NCBI GenBank assembly: GCA_012064415.1
Contig: SSNU01000256.1
Location: 1 to 64,000, forward strand
DNA from: Gyrodactylus bullatarudis
Taxonomy: Eukaryota; Platyhelminthes; Monogenea; Gyrodactylidea; Gyrodactylidae
DNA: 64,000 nucleotides
Direction of reading: 5' to 3'
Shown here: positions 54,905-64,000 of the stretch, piece by piece
Layout of the letters: each line of letters begins with the position of its first letter
Position numbering within the stretch: the stretch's first letter is position 1
Notes under the pieces: generated by a model
What the model saw: the letters and a program-made list of their open reading frames with translations, nothing else
What the model was told of the DNA's origin: nothing
Database searches by the model: none
Translations under genes and position numbers: made by a program

Positions 54905-57900
54905 TCAGAATTTATCAGATCTAATATTTGAGTGGACGACTTCGTGGTTGTTGTTATTCGAAGAATTAAAGGAACTACTCAAATCTCCGGGGGTAACAAA
55001 GTCATCAGCGCATTCAAAGAGAGTGGTAATCTCATTGATTTTCTTTTGGAGGATGTTGTTCTCGACCAGTTCCGACTCCGGTAATTCAGGACAGGCACTT
55101 GGGTAATAATCAGATCTGGGAAAGTTGCGGTGTAACCGGAGGAGGACGCAGGCGAAGCAATGTCTGAGGATGATCATACGGAGGAAATTGTCAGTCATCA
55201 TGTGGTGGTATGATTCGTTGAGTTTTCGTGACCTTATCAACAAACGGAAGCATTCAATAAAGAAAGACTCGAGGATCAACTTGGCCTTTTCAAACACCTT
55301 AGATTTAATCTCCTCGCATTGACAACAGTAGAGGAGAGCTGTTAGTGGACAGTGAAGGAAGAGGGTGTAGAGGTTGCCCTTTTGGTTTTGTTCCTCGATA
55401 TACTGCGGCTGACATTGGGGTGACAGTAGGCAGACAACTGGCTGGCCGAATAAGTTTGGGAATTTCTGAAAGAAGAATCGAAATTATGAAAATAAATTGT
55501 TGAGTTTGGTCAAGGGTTTACTCAAGCCAGGGGAGAAGATACTATTGTACTCTATATATTTCAATGAGAATCGGAAAAGTACAAGGTCTGCATGAATCCT
55601 TTTTATATTGATGAGTAGAGATGTAACAAATTTTTCAACCTATTTTAAAAACCTACTCAAATGTAATACTATGAATTCTAAACATTATTTTATATAAGAT
55701 CAAAATCAAGATCCTTGTCCGTGATAATATTCAAGTTTAAAGATCAGACTTTCTTAAAAATGCCGCTAGATTTTCAATGAATTTTTACTACGTTTTCACT
55801 AAAATTTCGAATGTATTTTTTGCAGATAAAGATTCAAGTGTTTTTTTTCAATGAAAATAGTATTAGAATCATATTAGGATCATTTCTGTTAGATTTTGTA
55901 ATTCCACTATGACTACAAGAGAATTTAGGGAAAATGAGGAATTCATGACTAGGCATGGGATTGCAAACGAATTTTCAGTTATTTTAGATCTTACACATCA
56001 TTGTTATCAAAAATATATGCGGAAAATTGATGGAAGACTAAAGATGAGAAATTTACCATATTTTTAAATTATATGATAAAATGAGTCCATGTGCCGTTAA
56101 CATTTTTTGGCGAAAATTTAACTATTTTTGAATTTCAGGATTGCTCCAATTTCTCACTTTTTCAACGTTCAAGCTCAAATATTTTTCCATTTCGAAAATT
56201 TATAGCAATTCGAAACTGATAATCGAATTTGGCCAAGAAAAAGTTAATAAGGATAATTTTCCTTAATGAAAATTGCAAAATTCGATTTTCAATGAATTTC
56301 AGTGGATTTCTTCAGATAAATTCGATTTCTTTGTCTAATATTGACTTCAAATCTAAGAAATCAATAATTTTGGAGACATTTTAAATTTCTTTTTTTTGAT
56401 TCCAAGGTCTGAGAGGAATCAAACGTCATTTTTCAGGAGCCTCATTAGACAAAGAAAATAATTAGTCTTATTCATTTTTTCTGTGTTTGACATATGACTC
56501 AGGTACCTAGAATAAGACAAACAGCAAGTTTGTACACGGTTTAGCAAGTGGTTTCATACTTGAGTAGTTTTCTAAACTCGATAAGTTTTCATCTATAATT
56601 TACATATTTTTTCTTTCACACCTCATTGATGTAGAGTTTCTGGATTTTCTAGTATTTTTAACCCTTTTTCATGACTCGCATTCAATCTGTTGTCTATCAC
56701 ATGGTTTGTGAATACGCTGATTACGAATCTACAGTTGTTTTTATTGGTTCAGAAGTTATCGATCAAGAAATGACCCAGTTTTTGATACAAAAACAGGTTA
56801 TTTTTGTAGTGTTAGAAGATTGAGTTCATCCGATTGCATATTTGAATTCTAGAGGTAGGATTCCACGATTACCCTGGGAAATAGGTTTTCAAAAATACGT
56901 TTAAAACAAAAATTAATTTTTAAAAAATAATTTCTCTTTAAATTAGCATAGCGCGAGTTTGACGAATTACAGAGCCAAGATTTTTGCGTATTCCAGGAGA
57001 TTAATAAATTTCCCATCGAATAAGGGGTGAACAAAGTATTTTCTGATGCTTGAATGAATAATAATGAGGTGCTAAAATGACTTGTGATAGAATTACCACT
57101 GTGGGACTTTAAGGGTTAATGATTTATAAATTTAGATTGAAAATAATTAGCATAGTACGAATTAAAATAGCAATACCTGCTAATTTATACGAATTATCTA
57201 CAACAACATGTAAAAGTGACTATTCAAGATTAGGAAAAGGACTTACCTTGAACATGAAACTGTTGTCACTGTCAACAATGAGGAATAGTGGTTTCCTCGA
57301 GAACGAATAAAAGTCACCGGGATAGATACTGAAAGGAGAAAAAATTGAATTTTGATTAGCAGCAATGAGGCTAGAGGATCAATAGAGAAATTTGCAAGGA
57401 AAGAAAGGAGGAATTAAAATTTTTCGAGTGTAGAGTAGAGAAACTCATTGAAAATGGAGTGATGAATTCGTTTTCTTTTTTTTGTACTTGCTATGCAATG
57501 ATACAATGAGGAGTTTATACAGAATTGGTTTGACAAGAGAGGACTGGAATAGGCGAAAAGAAATGAGAATGAAATACCCTCATTCCGTGTTGATACGATA
57601 ATAAAGAGAGAACATTTCCTTATAGGGGGGATGGAGGATGAAGAAGCATTGCCAGATAAAATTTTAAATTCAATTCAAAGTGGAAAAATGAAAGGATGGA
57701 AATATAATACATGTTCTGTATGTGTAGAATTGACAGAATTTGCTAATTGAATGAAGAGCCAAGATTCTACTTTGTGGTCTTGTCGTTCAATCGGATTACA
57801 TCCTAGATCACAACGACTAGAGAGAATATCCTTTATCTAATGATATTAGAGCGTCTTCGAGGTAGAGAATCTAGATACACCAAGATTTGAATTAGCGCCA

Positions 57901-60900
57901 TTTGTTTTTCAATGAATTATCCTACGATTATTATTTTTATCTATTGAGTTCCGAATCTCTTATTGAATATTCATTTTGTTATATTGTATTAAAGGGAAAA
58001 TCATGCCAGGAAAATTTTCATTAAAAATGTTAATAAATGGAGAAAAACATCTTGGGTGGTAAAATGTGTAATTCAGTCATAATCTCCACTACACTCTGTG
58101 TAAAATAAATTTTGACTGGATAGTAAAAATTCATTGAATTTCCAAAAAGTTGAATGAAATAAAGATGCATTTACGTATGAGTTAGGAGAAATGACTCCCA
58201 GAGTGGGTGTCAGAGTCAAATAGGGCACTGAGTAAATCCTTATTATAGGAAGAAATCAACTGCATTGAAGAAACTTTGAATCTTTCCCTCTCTCTTTCTC
58301 TTCTAACCGATTTCAAATGTACTTTAATAAATAGAGAACTGTGAATTGGGAAAAGGTATTTTATCCATTTCGGTTAGGATGTAGGGTGAAGGAATTCCCA
58401 CAATCTTGCTATTGTTTGTGATTTTTTGGTGACAAAACATTTTTTCAAGTAGAGGACTTTTATCCTTTATTAGTTTATCGACTGTGGGTGATGATTTTGA
58501 ATAAGATGTTCTTATCAAATTAATCAAGTTGAAATATTTGTAGATTATCGAAGTGAAGATTCATAATGTAATCGAAATGAATGCATATCGGGAGGGAATG
58601 TCTCACAATTAGTAGATTGGTAAAGTTTAGAAGTGTACTATAGGGAGAGTATTTTCCATGAGATTTGATTATAATTAGTGAGGGAAGGAAGAATAAAAGC
58701 AAGATCCAATGTCAAGGTAAACATTGGGATACCTGCCCCTCCACCATTGTTTCATTATCAATAAAGAAAATACTTCCTGTTATCCCGGAATACTCTCAAA
58801 TAATTGAGAAAGAGTGATAGTAATCTAGATATATTTGAATTGATCAAAAGTATTTGCACGAAAAAAGAGTACATCATTTCGATTGAAGGATGAATGGTGA
58901 TTTTGATTGGTTCTCATTCAAAGAAGGTTGGAGTTGTAGTAATAGTAGTATTTCATTGAGAGTGAATTTTATGAACAAATAACAGAATGAACATCTTTTC
59001 GCAAATAAGTGAATGGAGATTGAATGGTAGGAGATCAGAATTTTTCAGCACTCAATTTATCCTTGAAGCGTAAAAATAAATGAAGCCTTAATTGAGAGTA
59101 TCTCTCGTTCAGTTTCTTTTGAATGAGAGGAGGGAGTTTGAACACGAATTCACACAAATATATTAAAAAAAGAGGAGAAGAGATAACCTCAAGTGAAGCC
59201 AATATAAAATAATAAACAATAGGGAATGAGGGAATTCTTACTTTTCTTTTACTTAACATTTTTCTCGGGGTTTTTTCATGTAGAAGCATGAATGTTTTTC
59301 GAAGCTATACAATGAACTTTATTTGAAAGAAAGAGGAAACATTTATCCATACAGAATAATAACATGTCCCAAAGAGAGATGTAGGGAAGTGAAAAACAAG
59401 TATAACCGATCTAATTATTATTTTTTGGTAGAGGAAACCTAATTCAGAGAGAGAGGAATGACTAAGCATGTTGACATTTTTGCCAACTCTTTTACCTCAT
59501 AAAAGTCCCGTATATACTGTAATTAGTTGGAATGATTTTTTTGCAGGGGTAACCTTTTCTTTTTTTACTAAGTAAGTATATTTTCATGTGACAAAAGTTG
59601 GTGATGAAATGTTTGGAAGATCAATGAGCACCAAATTTACCTCTATCTATGATTTCATTGGTCAGTATATCCTGTTCTTTTGTACCCACAGTGATTCTGA
59701 AAGCCTGTGTGCGTCTGAAGACTCCCTAGGAACTAGGGCAAATTTAAACCCATTTAGATACAGCATGAACGGCCTTATTTAAGATTTGCATTAATTCGGC
59801 ACACAAATAGTCTTGATATCACATAGAAAATTTCTTAATAATTTCCTGAGTCTATTTATTACTGTAGGCTATTCGGCTTATTTGATTTAGCTCAAATATA
59901 GAGCGGTCCTCTAGCTAGGACTTAAGAACATGTGACATCAAGACTATTTGTGTGACGAATTTAAGAAAAATTATTAACTCATCTTTTAATTCTGAAAATG
60001 CTTGAAGATGAAGAGCAGCTTACTAGCCCTGATCAGTGAAATTTAGGAGTTAAAAATCTAATTTTTTCTCTATGGGTGGTTAAAATTATTTAAACTTTGG
60101 CTCAAGCTTGAACTTTAAATAGACATTGCTATCAAGACTGAAATCTTTCATAAAGTGCAAAATATTTCCAAGCAAAGTTTCAAATGAATAGTTATAGCCA
60201 GTTTCCAAAATCCCTGAGAGTCCGCAGACTCACTGATTGTTGCCCAGGAATTCACTGTTTCTATTGAATAACTAATCGGGGAATCTAAATACCGAGTTTC
60301 CAGATTCCCTGGTTTATTAGGGATTCTACAGACTCACAGAGTTTCCAAAAACACTGTAACACTGCATATCCAAATATATAAACAACAGATCTCATTCATT
60401 GACTTAGGTTTATTGCTCAAGGGTCAATTTTCTTAGATAATACTAGGTGCGTATGCATGACTATTCCAAAAATAGCATGATAAATTAAATTTTACCAATG
60501 AGTAGTCCTAAAATAAGCTAAGGATCAGCCGAAACTACCATTGTTAAAAGAATTTCAGTGTCTAGTTCAAGATGTCACTATATTATAAAAGAAAAGAAAT
60601 GTAATCTTGAGATAATTTGTGTTTTTTTTACTACAAAATATTGATTTTGTCAAATATCCAAGGAGAAGCAATAAAATCCTTCCGTATGGCTTATATATAC
60701 TTCCTATAAATCTCTGGAGTAAAATATTCTTTCTAGATATGGAGTTAGCCTCAACTTAAACTGTAATTGAGATTAATTAGATCTGCTCAATTCTAATTGG
60801 TTAGAATGGAAGAGTTTTGATTGGATGAAATTTGAACCCTTTTGAATTGTCACTTAATGTGAGATTTTCTATGACAACTGTTTATTACTAGACAGATCAC

Positions 60901-63264
60901 TTTCTTGAATAATTATTAAAACATTTTCAACATTGTATAGACTTGGAATAGGAGAAGAGCCAAGTCTGTAATTACATTAGATTTTTTTCATTTACGAGTA
61001 TGCATGAACTCATAGAAAGATGTAGATGAATCAACTGGGAGATAATTTGATTCTTTCATTTTATCTAGATTAAATGAAGAGGAATGATGATTGATATTGT
61101 TAGAATGGGGGATCAGAATTAGAGAGATCAATCTTTGCAAGATCCAGATGATGTCCAATTATAGTTATTAGTGTATTATTCAGGGGAGTAATAAGAGGGA
61201 AGGGAATTACTCTTCTCGAAAAGGATAGTTTAATGTCTAATCTAGATGATTTTGATTTGGTTTTCCCATGACAGAGGAATTGAAAATCAAAATTTTTGAA
61301 TTATTGCTCATTTTAATGAATGTAGTAAAAAAAATTCATTAAATAGTTGTAAATTTCATTTATAAAAACATTGAAATGAATGAAGTAGTAAGAGTCATGC
61401 GGATGAACTAGACAATAGTTGAACACATTGCTAAACTCATAAAGTTTTAATTTTAACTGGGAGTTAATACTTTTCTCGTAGGTATGAAATAAGAATTTTT
61501 TTCTCATGTGAGTGAGTGAGCATAAGGAATATTTAATTTTTCATTATAAAACAAGAATAAAAGCCGATATTTCATTGATTCGCACGACATAAAAATAATC
61601 GTGTGTTTGGGGAGAAGGGGTAAAAAGAGTCAAAGGTATATAAAAAACAATTGATAGACAATCTTAGAATTTACAGAAAAAGTATAACTTTTATGAGAGG
61701 TAGAAGAAATTGTTGAAACAAAATAGACATATTTCCAGTATTGATTTCATAGGAAACTCAGACTAAGTGAGAGCTATAGAGAGCAATGGAGAAGGGGTGG
61801 GTACAAATTCTAGTTGAATTCCTACATCACTCTGAGACAAGTTGGGTTGATGTTATGACTTTGCATCTTTCAGATACAAACAACAAGAACAAATTAAATA
61901 GAGAGATCAGATAAGATTGCCAGTTCAAAATGTGTCTACTCTCTAGTCACTTCAGGAAGAGCTAATATTTTTATTATTTCACTTGGATGAGATTTATCAA
62001 TCAAACTAAAGACCGAAAGACGCTCTTGTATGAGCAAAAGATGTTTATTTTGAACTTACCAGTGTACCTCCTTCTTTCTACGTCCATTCTTGTGGTTTTC
62101 TTTGCTTGGTGTAACATTGGGATTTGAGTAGTCAGCTGAGCGACCATCAGTGACAAGACCACCTTGAGCAAAACCAGTAGCATCGTCATCCTTCTGAGGG
62201 TCATTACAACGGAAACCATCGGCGGACATGTAGACAAGCATGATACTATTGTTTGACAAATCATTAAACGATGCTGATAGATGAGCAATAAACTTTGAGT
62301 AAGTTGGCTTGTAGAGGAGGTATTTATTGGGATTAGCAAGTTTACTATTGGCACCTTTGCCAACTATGGAGAAGCTCTTATCGATATTAGATATGGACAG
62401 GGTTTTTGAGGGGACACTCGAGTTGAATTCTGACTCGTCATGTTCAAAATTCTGGAGAATCCGGAAAATGTCGATAGATAATTCGGAGAATCTACGCTGG
62501 GAAAAGCAATTTGATATGAGGAGCACTTCCTGGAGTTTCAGCTGTGGATACTGACACTTTTCATAGGTGGGGCATGAAGCCAATTTCAGGCGGCTGGAAT
62601 TTTGATTGATTCCCTCGGTAAATGACAATATGTTATCTGCATCGAGGAATAATTCAATCTCTTGGACAATCAACTCCCAGTCAACATAATCCTGTGGTTT
62701 GTAATTGTCTTTGTACAATTTAATCTGTTGAATATATTCCTTAACAAGGTCATGAACAGTTTTCATCTTTTTTAGTAAAAGGCAGACAATAATGTATCGG
62801 GCATAATATCTTAACTTTTTGATAATCATTTCGGGTTTATCTTCTTTCTCCGCATTTGCATAATAGTTACGAGCACGAATTGCAGAGAAGAAGGCGTAGG
62901 CTTCGTTTAGAAAATAGATTTCACTTGTTCTAAGATAATAATGATAGAAAACCTGTCCAATTTTCGAAGCAATATCTCCAATCTGCCATCTTTTCAGGCC
63001 AAAGCGTTCGTCGAGTACTTGGCGATTACTCTGCTGAAAACGCCATAACCTTGTGTAAACATCGAAAGTTTTACTGAAATGATTTTGCCAACGCTTATCT
63101 CCATATTGAGGTAAATCTCTGGTGAAAATAAGAATTTGTTAGAATACGAACAAGGGTGATTAATGATATCAAAAATACCTTAGACCATTGAAGAGAATCT
63201 TAGATTTATCCAGCAAGGAACTGAACTCGTTAACAATTTCAGTTTCAACCTTTTCGTTCTTCAT
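54905..63264 (-). CDS. SCAI: SCAI, suppressor of cancer cell invasion homologue
   Basis: In vertebrates SCAI is a nuclear cofactor that represses MRTF/SRF transcription through RHO signalling and also acts in double-strand-break repair with 53BP1. Four minus-strand exons: 63179-63264, 62060-63118, 57247-57328 and 54905-55465 (TAA), with GT-AG junctions and continuous phase, giving 595 residues against about 606 in human. Strong matches from memory: DKSKILFNGLRDLPQYG, VLDERFGLKRWQIGDIASKI, YHYYLRTSE, KLRYYARYIIVCLLL, KYLLYKPTYSKF, YPGDFYSFSRKPLFLIVDS, NLFGQPVVCLLSP. The start ATG at 63264 leaves a shorter N-terminus than vertebrates. Intron 57329-62059 is 4.7 kb and contains only a MITE. The start is head-to-head with the REC8-like gene 133 bp away. 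Confidence 0.95.
55466..57246. other. SCAI intron 3 with reversed family B repeat
   Basis: The segment 56770-57118 is a minus-strand copy of dispersed repeat family B (read reversed: CCTTAAAGTCCCACAG, CATTATTATTCATTCAAGC, AAAACCTATTTCCCAGGG). A relic of the 52-kb foldback family follows at 57150-57207 (AGTACGAATT, CCTGCTAATTTATACGAATT). The rest is featureless. Confidence 0.55.
57329..62059. other. SCAI intron 2
   Basis: A 4.7-kb intron. Apart from the inverted-repeat element at 59793-59962, I see no gene, RNA or named transposon. Open frames inside (for example 59588-59782) look random. Confidence 0.5.
59793..59962. mobile_element. 170-bp MITE with 33-bp inverted ends
   Basis: Left end AATTCGGCACACAAATAGTC then TTGATATCACAT; right end, read reversed, AATTCGTCACACAAATAGTC then TTGATGTCACAT: two mismatches in about 33 bp. 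No coding capacity; class not assigned. Confidence 0.65.
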
Positions 63265-63397
63265 AACTGAACCTAGATCAAAGCAATTCAATTTAAATTT
63301 TTATATTTTTGCTTGATTTAAATCAAAACAAATCAAAATATATTCTTACAATTTTGTTTTATTTATTACAACAGGAAACTGTTTTATTTCAAAAATA
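63265..63397. promoter_or_regulatory. Bidirectional promoter region, SCAI and REC8
   Basis: Start codons of SCAI (63264, minus) and the REC8-like gene (63398, plus) are separated by 133 bp of very AT-rich DNA. A shared promoter is the simplest reading. A TTTTATATTTTTG run could serve as a weak TATA, but nothing decisive is seen. Confidence 0.45.
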
Positions 63398-64000
63398 ATG
63401 TTCTATTGTAATGACTTGTTGAATATGAAACGAGGGCGTTTCGCCACCTTATGGCTGGCTGCGTTCAAGGGAAAAAGTATTCTTACCAAAGATCAAGTAT
63501 TCAAAGTGGATATTGTTGAAGTTTGTGATGCCTTAATCGAATACGTTAATGGCCAGAGATCTCGAAAGTTGTCGTTGTACATGTCATCGAATCTTTCTTA
63601 TGGAGTATGCGTTATATACAAATCAAAAATCGATTACATAATGAAAGATCTGAGTAACTTTCTAGCATTATTTCACACCAATATTGCAAAATTATCTAAA
63701 AAGACTGTTCTTGATGACCCAATCGAATCGTATGAACTACCGGATCTAGATTTACCAAGAAACTTTGTCGAACCAGAAGTGGATCAAGTAAATTTCTTTT
63801 CTTCAGCTTATTCTCTTTTTCAATAGAATATAATTTGCTACAAAGATATAACTCTAATTGACGAAGGAGAATTCTTCAACAGTGGGAGTTTCATTATAAA
63901 TCATGAGAACATGGACGATTTTGAGGAGAAGAATAATAACTCAATTTATTTCCAAGACTTTGGCTGCTCTATGGGCGAGGATCGAAGAATTGAAGAACAG
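63398..64000 (+). CDS. REC8: REC8-like meiotic cohesin kleisin, N-terminal part
   Basis: Kleisin subunit of cohesin; REC8 replaces RAD21 in meiosis and holds sister chromatids until separase cleaves it. Exon 1 is 63398-63787 and exon 2 runs from 63827 past the window edge, so only 188 residues are present. The N-terminal SMC3-binding domain reads MFYCNDLLNMKRGRFATLWL (1-20), then AAFKGKSILTKDQVFKVDIV and SLYMSSNLSYGVCVIY. FATLWLAA and the V-VCD-LIEYV spacing fit REC8 better than RAD21, which has LAKIWLAAHW. Exon 2 begins NIICYKDITLIDE and is acidic, as expected for the cleavable linker. The intron between them is 39 nt (63788-63826) and contains a stop. RAD21L is the alternative. Confidence 0.85.
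63788..63826 (+). other. 39-nt intron 1 of the REC8-like gene
   Basis: GTAAATTTCT at the start and TTTTTCAATAG at the end. The length is a multiple of three and the frame ends in TAG inside it, so read-through would stop translation, whereas removal continues the acidic linker in phase 0. Confidence 0.65.

Noticed and set aside
62001..62363. 120-codon minus-strand frame overlapping SCAI exon 2
   Set aside because: Out-of-frame shadow of SCAI; the SCAI frame is strongly supported.
1..64000. CRISPR arrays, prokaryotic operons, phage or plasmid features
   Set aside because: The DNA is intron-containing animal sequence; no regular spaced repeats or bacterial gene signals were seen.

Overview
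The window is animal nuclear DNA: AT-rich, intron-containing genes on both strands, no operons or ribosome-binding sites, and introns full of decayed transposons and foldback repeats. The gene set (CAPS, RTN4IP1, XPO4, PP4R3, SCAI, REC8) is metazoan. Base composition, very small introns and mariner load suggest an arthropod, possibly a parasitic copepod, but that is an impression and not a demonstrated assignment. All exon models were built by hand from splice signals, unbroken reading phase and remembered family sequences; no database was searched.

Layout. 498-10537 (+): last eight exons of CADPS/CAPS, the dense-core-vesicle exocytosis factor, entering from the left. 11979-13226 (-): RTN4IP1-like quinone oxidoreductase. 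13406-13615 (+): 69-residue single-pass membrane protein, divergent from it. 13659-15336 (-): six-exon gene for an unrecognised 500-residue protein. 15916-36814 (-): complete 14-exon exportin-4 gene, whose introns hold a mariner with an intact transposase, a broken hAT transposase, a 5'-truncated LINE and a tRNA-like/hammerhead-like repeat. 37054-40701 (+): complete PP4R3 (SMEK/falafel), head-to-head with XPO4. 40702-54904: 14 kb gene desert with long palindromic repeats. 54905-63264 (-): complete SCAI. 63398 to the right edge (+): start of a REC8-type meiotic cohesin gene, head-to-head with SCAI.

The genes do not form one pathway: they cover vesicle priming, mitochondrial redox, nuclear export, a phosphatase scaffold, transcriptional and DNA-repair control, and meiotic cohesion. 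They are organised as three divergent pairs with 133-240 bp between start codons.

The most unusual signals are: (1) repeats joining a tRNA-like sequence to a hammerhead-ribozyme core inside inverted repeats (48645-48863, and a degenerate relative at 31611-31966); (2) ultra-short spliceosomal introns of 27-41 nt, concentrated at 12.4-15.2 kb but also in XPO4 and REC8; (3) many long-armed foldback elements.
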